Part shown: positions 27,901-34,972 of the stretch, piece by piece
How positions within the stretch are numbered: position 1 is the stretch's first letter
How the letters are laid out: each line of letters opens with the position of its first letter
Origin: Caulobacter sp. RHG1
GTDB taxonomy: Bacteria; Pseudomonadota; Alphaproteobacteria; Caulobacterales; Caulobacteraceae
NCBI RefSeq assembly: GCF_013181195.1
Contig: NZ_SMZP01000004.1
Location: forward strand, 496,001 to 560,000
Length of the DNA: 64,000 bases
Direction of reading: 5' to 3'
Position numbers and translations under genes: made by a program
The notes under the pieces: model-generated
Told to the model about the DNA's origin: nothing
The model's input: only the letters and a program-made list of their open reading frames with translations
Database searches by the model: none

Positions 27901-28085
27901 TCGTCGATGGCGAGGGGATCGAGGTCGTCGCCGGCTATAGCCGCGACCATGACCGCCGCAACGGCGCGTCGTGCTTCACGATCCGCAAGAACGGCGCGCG
28001 GGTGCTTTTCCACCGCATGCCCGACTTGGCCGGGCCGCTCCAGGATCGCTTCCTGAACAACGCCGTGCGTTGGCTGATCGCGTAA
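24975..28085 (+). CDS. Tat-exported GH2-type glycosidase (beta-galactosidase-like)
   Basis: The 1036-residue protein has a canonical Tat leader (LNRRDFMGASGAGML). It continues with a GH2 jelly-roll sugar-binding domain (about 90-210), an Ig-like domain and a TIM barrel (about 350-650). HWTLQNEIG contains the acid/base Glu and IVEFGEME the probable nucleophile. A C-terminal ThuA-like or accessory region (about 800-1036) completes it. GH2 enzymes are exo-acting galactosidases, glucuronidases or mannosidases, and the exact sugar is not readable. It lies 118 bases after the TonB receptor gene. ATG 24975 is selected because the Tat motif then starts the protein. Confidence 0.84.
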   Translation: MRLNRRDFMGASGAGMLALSAADATAAPGQNATVIAVPDQGWRLWIDRAAKWADDKIFLPSQVDLATLPVNPPTGGWDAALASKDQLSVTLPATVEQYLWGAFGKRPYTTEEYRFADEDAVPQFGAYEGVSWWHRSLDIPANARGKRVMLHLRGARLRAEVYLNRKLVGYSIMSELPFECDLTAAMQPGRANELAIRITNPGGRLDWRDSAQFDWGGVLLFSSHGFGGLDRGMKLTLHPLEARISDAWVLNRPEPKTITAHAELALGEVAASVDALKHKPQLELLDADGKPVPGDVRLQALTVDGKIARAVFQVTAPQADLWDMDTPRLYQVRFRWGGDERAVTFGFRWFSPEGIGTDAMLRLNGRRIRLYSSISWGYWGLNGMFPTPELAQREIDSAKAIGLNCLHFHRNVGKPEVTDLSDQQGLLRVMEPGGGKHAIFVPATPGARPTPAESFGRAFMREKCVAMVKAFRSSPSLMHWTLQNEIGVEMTNPDIQTALKLIHDADPSRAVILNDGYVVRGNCQAMYLPYSDRYYSADKDQWGGWWVDHQGAGDQWYDKFYKSKDEYIHMQKGKPFIVEFGEMEATAVPDLHGRMLAQIAKAPAGASYDREDHEDILKGTDAFLDKWGFRQAFPTADHLFASLGGKQFDAWQNYMENIRLGESVDIACIAGWETTAIDNHAGLVDNLRLPKGDPAVIKGSLLPVRAIAKQRKLAFAVGEQAELDIWLFNDLPEAVGGTIRVSVVDPEGRKTRVQTYPVPAQTPDQFAYLLAENVMTAPLAAPGLHRIEVELDSRPEAKFERALWVVAAGPALPRTVRIGVGRVAQSFRERLSRVPGVAVEDFKPGVKYDLIVSSGLEADEIARRQVGEQTGLEIRPRRGQGTIVAVGEVPQEIIDAVVAGTPFLAMVPEDGLARGAAQQLAKVGLLTFGGEVGTTRAPWMGNWNYLRAHALFDGLPVDQAAGVLHQIDSHASNGLIVDGEGIEVVAGYSRDHDRRNGASCFTIRKNGARVLFHRMPDLAGPLQDRFLNNAVRWLIA

Positions 28086-28091
28086 AACGCA

Positions 28092-28123
28092 AGAAGCCCC
28101 CGGCGAGCAGGTCGGGGGCTTCT
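28092..28123 (+). terminator. Terminator after the GH2 gene
   Basis: A perfect 11-base stem AGAAGCCCCCG / CGGGGGCTTCT with a 10-base loop starts six bases after the GH2 stop. It also lies just downstream of the small minus-strand gene and may serve both. Confidence 0.85.
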
Positions 28124-28143
28124 CCTTGCGAGGCCGGTGGGGC

Positions 28144-28305
28144 CTAAATCGGTAGCAGTTTCAGCACGACCAGGATGGCGGCCCACAGCACGAGGGCCGC
28201 ACCGATGACGAGCGGACGGTCGTAATTGAACCGGCGAGGGTTGGTCGGCGGGGCAGAAGGGGCGCCTGAAGCGCCATTGGGAACCAAGTGAATGCGCGTA
28301 GCCAT
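28144..28305 (-). CDS. Small single-pass membrane protein (53 aa)
   Basis: A reading frame of 53 codons starts with ATG at 28305 and ends at TAG before the shared terminator. The N-terminal half is polar and Pro-rich. Residues about 30-51 (PLVIGAALVLWAAILVVLKLL) form one membrane helix with an almost immediate C-terminus. Codon use follows the GC-rich third-position pattern of the genome, and the frame exactly fills the gap between a terminator and an intergenic region. I do not recognise a family; function unknown. Confidence 0.6.
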   Translation of the reverse strand: MATRIHLVPNGASGAPSAPPTNPRRFNYDRPLVIGAALVLWAAILVVLKLLPI

Positions 28306-28357
28306 GCCGCGTGAATCCTTCCCTTATGAACCCTCTGTCGGGGTCCTGACTCGGACC

Positions 28358-28392
28358 GTATGATGAATCTTCTCGTGTGAGAAGAATTCTTC
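28358..28392. promoter_or_regulatory. Overlapping inverted repeats upstream of tam
   Basis: The perfect 12-base palindrome GAAGAATTCTTC (28381-28392) overlaps a second dyad, GAATCTTCTC-GTGT-GAGAAGAATTC. The site lies between the divergent 53-residue protein gene and tam and could be an operator for either. It is unusually AT-rich for this window. Confidence 0.4.
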
Positions 28393-28444
28393 ACAAAGGC
28401 ACAGGTTGCATTGACCTGGATCAGAACAGTGCGGAGGCATTCAC

Positions 28445-29218
28445 GTGGCCACCTGGGATCCGGACATCTACGCGCTCTATCGTCGCTACCGCGAGCGACC
28501 GGCGCTGGACCTGCTGACCGCCATTCCCGGCGACCTGAACCCGCGCGAAATCTGGGACCTGGGCTGTGGCCTGGGCGAGCAGGCGGCGCTGCTGGCGGCG
28601 CGCCATCCGCACGCGCGGGTGCGGGGCGTGGATTCCAGTCCCGAGATGCTGGCCAAGGCCAAGACCCTGTCAGCGCCCGTTGAGTGGCTGCTGGGCGACA
28701 TCGCCAACTTCGCGCCAGAGGTCCCGGCCGACCTGATCTTCAGCAACGCCGCCCTGCAGTGGGTCGACGATCACGACACGCTCGTCCCGCACCTGGCCCA
28801 GAGCCTGGCGCCGGGCGGCGTGCTGGCCGTGCAGATGCCGGTGGTCGACAACATGGGCTGGCGCGCCAGTCTGCAGGAGATCGCCGCCGAAGGGCCCTGG
28901 GCCGCGCGGTTTTCTGGCGTCGAGGGCGTGCGCCACGCCAACAAGGCCGAGGACTATTACGGCTGGCTGGCTCCGTTGTGTCCGGAGGTCGATATCTGGA
29001 GCACGACCTATCTGCATGCCCTGCACGGACGGGATCCGATCGTCGACTGGACCCTGGGCACGACGCTGCGACCCTATCTCGACGTGCTGTCGGACGCGGA
29101 CAAGACCCTGTTCCTGGACGCCTGGCGCAAGCGGCTGGCGCGTGACCATCCGCGCCGCGCCGACGGCGTGACCCTGTTCCCGTTCCAGCGGCTCTTCATC
29201 GTGGCGCGGCGAGCCTAG
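28445..29218 (+). CDS. tam: Trans-aconitate 2-methyltransferase
   Basis: The 257-residue SAM-dependent methyltransferase is close to E. coli Tam. It has WDPDIYALYRRYRERPALDLL at the start, the SAM-binding motif IWDLGCGLGEQ, VRGVDSSPEML, the conserved ALQWVDDH and VLAVQMP. Tam methylates trans-aconitate, an isomerisation by-product that inhibits aconitase. It starts with GTG preceded by GCGGAGG. Its stop overlaps the stop of the convergent patatin gene. The cytoplasmic location fits the lack of a signal peptide. Confidence 0.9.
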   Translation: MATWDPDIYALYRRYRERPALDLLTAIPGDLNPREIWDLGCGLGEQAALLAARHPHARVRGVDSSPEMLAKAKTLSAPVEWLLGDIANFAPEVPADLIFSNAALQWVDDHDTLVPHLAQSLAPGGVLAVQMPVVDNMGWRASLQEIAAEGPWAARFSGVEGVRHANKAEDYYGWLAPLCPEVDIWSTTYLHALHGRDPIVDWTLGTTLRPYLDVLSDADKTLFLDAWRKRLARDHPRRADGVTLFPFQRLFIVARRA

Positions 29219-30963
29219 CCGCGTTCCGCCAGGCTCGGGCGTCGGCGCAGTTCATCGACGGGGCAGGGCAGGGCGTCCAAGGCCTGGCTGGCGGCCAGGT
29301 AGCCAGCCTTCACTGCGGGCTCGAAGGCGCGCCAGTCGCGGATGTCGATGCCCTCCAGCTTGGGCGTGATCAGCACGTCGGTGGCTTCGCGGGCGGCGGT
29401 CAGGTCGCGGCCCGTGGACACCGTCGCCGCGCGCATCAGCAGAGCCACGATCGGCGGCCCCTTGCGCCACTCGCCCGACAGGATCCAGCTCCAGATCGAG
29501 GCGGGCCGCACGACATCCTCGCTGGTGATGCTGCGGCCTCGGGTGACGTCGACGCCGACGATCGGCCCCAGCTGGAACGACCGCATGACGTCGGCGGGGA
29601 AATTCTTCATCACCGCTCCGTCGACCAGCACCTGGCCGTCCAGATCGGCCGGGGGCAGCACGCCCGGCAGCGAGATCGAGGCGCGCAGCGCCGTCTGCAG
29701 GTCGCCCGTCCGGTGCAACTGGTAGGCGCCGGAGGTCAGGTTCGAGGACACGGCGAAGAACGGCAGCCACAGGTCGCTGATGTCGACCTCGCCGAAATGC
29801 TCGGCCAGCCTGGCCTTGACCTTCTCCCCCCGGGTCATGGCGATCAGCGGGAAGGCGATGTCGTCCAAGGGACTGGAGTCGACGAAGGCCTTGCGGATGC
29901 GCATCTCCAGCTCGCCGTCGTCCCAGCCCATGGCGATGCCGGCCGCCACCATAGCCCCCATTGAGGCGCCGCCGACGAAGTCGATCGGCACGCCCCGTTC
30001 GCGCAGGGCCTGGATCGCGCCGATATGGGCATAGGCCCGCGCGCCGCCGCCGGACAAGACGAGGCCCACCGACTGTCCGGTCAGCACCCGCGCCAGCCGC
30101 TGCAGGTCGGCGACGCCGTTCTCGCGCAGATGGAACAGTCGCGCGGCCTGGGTCGCCGCCAGCCATTCCGCCGAGCCGCTGGGCCGAACCAGATTGGCCG
30201 ATTGCAGCAAGATCAGGTCGATCAGGCGTTGGGCTTGCAGAGGGGCCGAGGCGTAGCTCGCGGCCTGGGCCGGTGGCGGTCGATCGCCACGTCCGACCCG
30301 GAACAGGCGGTCGACCTGGCGGCCCACGACGTGCTTCCACGCGGTCTCGTCGGCCTCGGCGACGTACAGCACGAAGTCGTGGGCCCGCTCGACATTGCTG
30401 AACCATTCGGTCGGGGCCATCAGCGACTCGCCGCCCTCGACGGTCACGGAATAGCCCAGGGCTTCGACGCAGCGGGCCAGGCGCTCGACGACGGGGCGGA
30501 TGGCCGCGCCGGCCTCCTCGGCGATGAAGCCGAACACCGACGGATCGCCGATCGCCGCCTGGGTCTGGGTCTGGCGAGCGCGGCGGATCATCAGCCGCGA
30601 CAGCTCCAGCATCACTCCAGGATCCTCCTCGGCGGCCTCGAAGAAGTCCTCGCGGGGCAGGGCCAGCAGCTCGCTGTCGCGCAGGGCCACCATGTAGGCC
30701 GAGTGGGCGCTGTCGCCGACGAGGGCCATCTCGCCAGCGGGTTCGCCGGGACGGATCACGCCCAGGAACTGCGGCTCCTGACCTTCTTCACGGCGGAACG
30801 CGCCCAGGCGTCCAGTCTTCAGGAAATAGAGCTGCGCGGCGTCTTCGCCCGGCCGGAACAGCGTCGCGCCGCCGGGGAGCGAGAACCATGCCGCCGTCCC
30901 GTTTCGCCAGGTCTTGGCGAAAAGACGGGCCAGGGCCGAGTCGTCAGGCAAGGGCGTTTCCAC
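29215..30963 (-). CDS. Patatin-like phospholipase with N-terminal cyclic-nucleotide-binding domain
   Basis: The 582-residue protein has an N-terminal cNMP-binding domain (about 20-140; ATLFRPGEDAAQLYFLKTGRL, GEPAGEMALVG). A linking region and a patatin domain (about 305-480) follow, with the oxyanion loop LSGGGARAYAHIG, the nucleophile motif GASMG and the DGA motif LVDGAVMKNFP. This is the NTE/RssA-type esterase architecture, a likely lysophospholipase at the inner membrane. The open frame runs upstream antisense through mccB, but GTG 30963 gives the expected N-terminus. It is convergent with tam. Confidence 0.87.
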   Translation of the reverse strand: METPLPDDSALARLFAKTWRNGTAAWFSLPGGATLFRPGEDAAQLYFLKTGRLGAFRREEGQEPQFLGVIRPGEPAGEMALVGDSAHSAYMVALRDSELLALPREDFFEAAEEDPGVMLELSRLMIRRARQTQTQAAIGDPSVFGFIAEEAGAAIRPVVERLARCVEALGYSVTVEGGESLMAPTEWFSNVERAHDFVLYVAEADETAWKHVVGRQVDRLFRVGRGDRPPPAQAASYASAPLQAQRLIDLILLQSANLVRPSGSAEWLAATQAARLFHLRENGVADLQRLARVLTGQSVGLVLSGGGARAYAHIGAIQALRERGVPIDFVGGASMGAMVAAGIAMGWDDGELEMRIRKAFVDSSPLDDIAFPLIAMTRGEKVKARLAEHFGEVDISDLWLPFFAVSSNLTSGAYQLHRTGDLQTALRASISLPGVLPPADLDGQVLVDGAVMKNFPADVMRSFQLGPIVGVDVTRGRSITSEDVVRPASIWSWILSGEWRKGPPIVALLMRAATVSTGRDLTAAREATDVLITPKLEGIDIRDWRAFEPAVKAGYLAASQALDALPCPVDELRRRPSLAERG

Positions 30964-31131
30964 GCGCGGGACGCTACATCGAAGGCAGGCTTGACCACAA
31001 CGGGCCGTTCGGGCGCAACTGTTGCTCCGGAAGACGAAATGGACGAGAACGGATTTGGCCGTGAATCTTCCCGTTCGGGGTCCAAAAAGCTCCGACTTTC
31101 GGGCAAGGGTGGAAAAGGCTAAGCGTCGGTC

Positions 31132-32724
31132 ATGCCGAAGTTGAACTCCGTTATCGACGCGTCCGGCGAGACCTTCGCCCGCAACGCCGCCCACAATCGC
31201 GCTCTCGTCGCCGAGCTGCAAGCCAAGGTGGCCGAGGCCGCCCTGGGCGGTTCCGAGAGTTCGCGTGAGAAGCACACCGCCCGCGGCAAGCTGCTGCCTC
31301 GCCAGCGGGTCGAGCGACTGCTGGATCCCGGCTCGCCGTTCCTGGAGATCGGCCAGCTGGCCGCCTGCGACCTCTATGACGGCGAGGCCCCCGGCGCGGG
31401 CATGATCTGCGGGATTGGCCGGGTGTCGGGCCGCGAGGTGATGATCGTGGCCAACGACGCCACGGTGAAGGGCGGCGCCTACTTCCCGATGACGGTGAAG
31501 AAGCACCTGCGCGCCCAGGAGATCGCCGCCCAGAACCGCCTGCCGTGCGTCTATCTGGTCGACAGCGGCGGCGCGAACCTGCCGCACCAGGCCGAGGTCT
31601 TCCCTGACCGCGACCACTTCGGCCGCATCTTCTTCAACCAGGCCCGGATGAGCGCGGTGGGCATCCCGCAGATCGCCTGCGTCATGGGCTCGTGCACCGC
31701 CGGCGGCGCCTATGTCCCGGCGATGAGCGACGAGACGGTCATCGTCCGTAACCAGGGCACCATCTTCCTGGCCGGCCCGCCGCTGGTGAAGGCCGCCACG
31801 GGTGAGGTGATCAGCGCCGAGGAGCTGGGCGGGGCCGACACCCACGGCCGCCGCTCTGGCGTCGTCGACCACGTGGCCGAGAACGACGAGCACGCGCTGG
31901 AGATTGTCCGCGCGATCATCGCCAACCTCAACACCACCAAGCCCGAACAACTGGTCCTGGCCGAGCCGGAAGCGCCGCTTTACGAGCCTGAAGAAATCTA
32001 CGGCGTGGTGCCGACCGATGTCCGTGCGCCTTACGACGTCCGCGAGGTCATCGCCCGCATCGTCGACGGCAGCAAGTTCGACGAGTTCAAGGCGCTGTAC
32101 GGTACGACCCTGGTCTGCGGCTTCGCCCGCATCTGGGGCCAGCCGGTGGCGATCCTGGCCAATAACGGCGTGCTGTTCAGCGAGAGCGCCGTGAAGGGCG
32201 CGCACTTCATCGAGCTGGCCTGCAGGCGCAAGATCCCGCTGGTGTTCCTGCAGAACATCTCGGGCTTCATGGTCGGCGGCAAGTACGAGGCCGGCGGCAT
32301 CGCCAAGGACGGCGCCAAGCTGGTCACGGCTGTCGCCTCGGCCGAGGTCCCCAAGTTCACCGTCCTGATCGGCGGCAGCTTCGGGGCCGGCAACTACGGC
32401 ATGTGCGGCCGGGCCTATAGCCCGCGCTTCCTGTTCACCTGGCCCAACAGCCGCATCTCGGTGATGGGCGGCGAGCAGGCCGCCAGCGTGCTGGCCACCG
32501 TCCACCGCGACGCCGCCAAGTGGACCGACGATGAGGCCGAAGCCTTCAAGGCGCCGATCCGACAGCGCTACGAAGACGAGGGCAATCCCTATCACGCCAC
32601 CGCCCGCCTCTGGGACGATGGCGTCATTGATCCGGCTCAAACCCGCGACGTCCTGGGTCTGGCCATCTCGGCGTCACTGAATGCGCCGATACTGGAGACG
32701 ACCTTCGGCGTTTTCCGAATGTAG
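31132..32724 (+). CDS. mccB: Methylcrotonyl-CoA carboxylase, carboxyltransferase (beta) subunit
   Basis: This 530-residue subunit carries out transcarboxylation from biotin to 3-methylcrotonyl-CoA, the third oxidation step of leucine breakdown. Length and motifs ([20 protein letters not shown] at the start; [40 protein letters not shown]) match MccB/LiuB rather than propionyl-CoA carboxylase. It opens a four-gene run with liuC, a DUF3667 gene and mccA. The 168 bases before it, shared with the divergent patatin gene, contain no other gene. Confidence 0.95.
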   Translation: MPKLNSVIDASGETFARNAAHNRALVAELQAKVAEAALGGSESSREKHTARGKLLPRQRVERLLDPGSPFLEIGQLAACDLYDGEAPGAGMICGIGRVSGREVMIVANDATVKGGAYFPMTVKKHLRAQEIAAQNRLPCVYLVDSGGANLPHQAEVFPDRDHFGRIFFNQARMSAVGIPQIACVMGSCTAGGAYVPAMSDETVIVRNQGTIFLAGPPLVKAATGEVISAEELGGADTHGRRSGVVDHVAENDEHALEIVRAIIANLNTTKPEQLVLAEPEAPLYEPEEIYGVVPTDVRAPYDVREVIARIVDGSKFDEFKALYGTTLVCGFARIWGQPVAILANNGVLFSESAVKGAHFIELACRRKIPLVFLQNISGFMVGGKYEAGGIAKDGAKLVTAVASAEVPKFTVLIGGSFGAGNYGMCGRAYSPRFLFTWPNSRISVMGGEQAASVLATVHRDAAKWTDDEAEAFKAPIRQRYEDEGNPYHATARLWDDGVIDPAQTRDVLGLAISASLNAPILETTFGVFRM

Positions 32725-32749
32725 CGTCACGAAAAGGAACGAGCTCGCC

Positions 32750-33589
32750 ATGACCAATCCGATCGCCGACCCCATCGTCGAAGTCACCGACACCGACGCG
32801 ATGAGCCCGCTGGTCCACATGGACAGCACGCCCGAGGGCGCGGTGACTGTCTGGATCAATCGTCCCGACAAGAAGAACGCCTTCGACGCAGCGACCATCG
32901 CGGCCCTGCGCCAGACCTTCGAGACCCTGCACGGCGCCGAAGGCGTGCGGGTAGTGTTCCTGCGCGGCGTGGGCGGCGTGTTCAGCGCCGGCGCCGACCT
33001 GGACTGGATGGGCGACGCCATCGAGTGGGACGAGGACGACAACCGCGACGACGCGCTCGAGCTGGCCCACATGCTCAAGGCGCTGCACGACATTCCGGCC
33101 CTGACGGTGGCTATGGTCGAGGGCCCCGCCTATGGCGGCGGCGCCGGCCTGGTGGCCGCCTGCGACCACGCCATCGCCCTGATCGACGCCAAGTTCTCCT
33201 TCTCGGAAGTGAAGCTGGGCCTGACCCCGGCGACCATCAGCCCGTACGTGATCCAGGCCCTGGGTCCGCGCACCGCCAAGCTCTTGTTCGCCACCGGCCG
33301 GGTGTTCGACGCCGACGACGCCTGGGGCTACGGCCTGGTCGACGAGGTGTTCGAGGACGTCGCCAGCCTGGAAGTGGCGCGCGACGCCCTGATCGAGGAG
33401 ATGATCCCTTGCGCGCCCGGCGCGATCGGCGACGCCAAGGCGCTGGTCAACGACTTTGCTGGCCAGAAAATCGACAAGGGCCTGATCGAAGAGAGCGCCA
33501 AGCGCATTGCCCGCCGCCGTGTGTCGGAAGAAGGCCAAGAAGGGGTGCGCGCATTCCTCGCTCGTCGTAAAGCGTCCTGGGCTGAGTAG
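32750..33589 (+). CDS. liuC: Enoyl-CoA hydratase, probable methylglutaconyl-CoA hydratase
   Basis: The 279-residue crotonase-fold enzyme has the oxyanion-hole motifs GGVFSAGADLDWM and EGPAYGGGAGLVAACDHAI. The conserved FSFSEVKLGLTPATISPYV, typical of methylglutaconyl-CoA hydratases, follows. It would hydrate 3-methylglutaconyl-CoA to HMG-CoA after the MCC step. Its place between mccB and mccA supports this choice over generic fatty-acid hydratase. ATG 32750 is preceded by AAAAGGA and starts 25 bases after mccB. The N-terminus is about 20 residues longer than the minimal fold. Confidence 0.9.
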   Translation: MTNPIADPIVEVTDTDAMSPLVHMDSTPEGAVTVWINRPDKKNAFDAATIAALRQTFETLHGAEGVRVVFLRGVGGVFSAGADLDWMGDAIEWDEDDNRDDALELAHMLKALHDIPALTVAMVEGPAYGGGAGLVAACDHAIALIDAKFSFSEVKLGLTPATISPYVIQALGPRTAKLLFATGRVFDADDAWGYGLVDEVFEDVASLEVARDALIEEMIPCAPGAIGDAKALVNDFAGQKIDKGLIEESAKRIARRRVSEEGQEGVRAFLARRKASWAE

Positions 33590-33622
33590 ACTCAACTCAG
33601 CGACGTTTTTTGTGGGGGAACG

Positions 33623-34963
33623 ATGACCGGGGCAGAACTGGAAGCGGCGGCGGCCGACTCGGCGGGGACTTTCCTCGCCCGCAAGAAGAAGCCGTTCACC
33701 CATGTGGGCGAGCCTTGCAAGAACTGCGACACGCCGCTGGAGGGCTGGTTCTGCCATTCATGCGGCCAGAATTCCGACACCCATCATCGGTCGATCCTGC
33801 ATCTGATCTGGGAAACCATCGAAGGGATGTTCCACTTCGATGGTCGCCTGGCCACGACCTTGCCGCTGCTGTTCTTCAAGCCCGGCAAGCTGGCCAAGGA
33901 CCTGATGGAAGGCCGGATCGCGCGGCACGCGCCGCCGTTCCGCACCTTCCTGGTGGCGCTGCTGCTGTTCATCTTCGCGGCCGAGCACCTGATCCACAAC
34001 ACGATGCACGAGCAGGAGGTGCAGGCCGAGAAGCAGGCCCAGCTTCTGACCACGCCGGCCGGTCGCAAGGCCAAGGCCGACGAGATGCGCCAGGAAGCGG
34101 CAGCCGTTCGCGACGAGCATCTCCAGGCCGCCGTCGTCAAGCGTGACCTCCGCCTCAAGGCGGACGGCGCCGACAAGGCGGCGATCGCGCAACGGTATGA
34201 CGAGGACGTCAAGAAGACTCAGGACCGCTATGCGGCCACGGTCGCCGACGCCGATGCGCTGCAGAACAACCCCAACGCCGGCGCCGAGGCCCTGGCCAAG
34301 CTGCACAACAGCAAGGCTGACGCCGCCCAGCAGGTCCGGAACCTGGAGTTCAGCGACCCCGCGGCGCTGGAATCCAGCGCCAACAGGCTCGCCGAGGTCC
34401 AGATCGCCGGTCAGCGCGTGACGGTGGTCAAGCCGGGCGAAGCCGGCCACGGTCCCGCAGCCAAGGCGGACGCCACGGCCCATTCCAGCCAGGCCGCCCA
34501 CGACGCCCCAACGGGTCACGAAGCCAGCGGCGGCAAGTGGTTCCCGAAGGAAGGCCTGGCCAAGGCCGTGTCGAACCCCAACTACTACATTCTGGTGATG
34601 TTCGGCTGGGCCCACCGCCTGGCGGTGCTACTGCTGCCGATCGTCGGCCTGTCCTTGGCGCTGGTCTATGTGAACAAGCGCCAGTACTTCATCTACGACC
34701 ACCTCATCGTCGCCACGAACCTGCTTTCGTTCTCGTTCCTGACCTGGGCGGTGGCGCTGGTGTTGCCGCACTCGCTGATGGGCGCGGCCGTGGCGATCGC
34801 GATGCTGTGGGCGCCGATCAATCTCTTCCAGACCCTGCGCGGGGGCTACGGCTCCAGCATCATCGGCGCGCTCCTCAAGACGCTGATCGTCTGGTTCTCG
34901 ACCGTCATGGCCTTCGGCATTCTGGTTCTGGGTCTGATGCTCTTCACCCTTTCGCAAATGTAG
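33623..34963 (+). CDS. DUF3667-family membrane protein with zinc ribbon and coiled coil
   Basis: The 446-residue protein begins with a four-cysteine zinc-ribbon-like motif (CKNCDTPLEGWFCHSCGQ). DUF3667 sequence follows, with a first membrane helix (about 108-124, FRTFLVALLLFIFAAEHL). A long charged coiled-coil and Ala-rich segment (about 130-300) leads to a C-terminal bundle of about four helices (325-445). The function of the family is unknown. It is embedded in the leucine-catabolic run, 33 bases after liuC and 9 bases before mccA, so it is very likely co-transcribed. Nothing in it suggests a leucine-pathway enzyme. Confidence 0.82.
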   Translation: MTGAELEAAAADSAGTFLARKKKPFTHVGEPCKNCDTPLEGWFCHSCGQNSDTHHRSILHLIWETIEGMFHFDGRLATTLPLLFFKPGKLAKDLMEGRIARHAPPFRTFLVALLLFIFAAEHLIHNTMHEQEVQAEKQAQLLTTPAGRKAKADEMRQEAAAVRDEHLQAAVVKRDLRLKADGADKAAIAQRYDEDVKKTQDRYAATVADADALQNNPNAGAEALAKLHNSKADAAQQVRNLEFSDPAALESSANRLAEVQIAGQRVTVVKPGEAGHGPAAKADATAHSSQAAHDAPTGHEASGGKWFPKEGLAKAVSNPNYYILVMFGWAHRLAVLLLPIVGLSLALVYVNKRQYFIYDHLIVATNLLSFSFLTWAVALVLPHSLMGAAVAIAMLWAPINLFQTLRGGYGSSIIGALLKTLIVWFSTVMAFGILVLGLMLFTLSQM

Positions 34964-34972
34964 GTCTTCGGT

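Noticed and set aside
24765..28013. A 1082-codon open frame antisense to the GH2 gene.
   Set aside because: Long antisense frames are common in very GC-rich DNA. The plus-strand GH2 protein has a Tat signal, catalytic motifs and a terminator; the antisense product has no recognisable domain.
30964..32640. An apparent N-terminal extension of the patatin protein through the antisense of mccB.
   Set aside because: The extension has no domain, overlaps a clear mccB gene, and GTG 30963 gives the normal cNMP-domain N-terminus.
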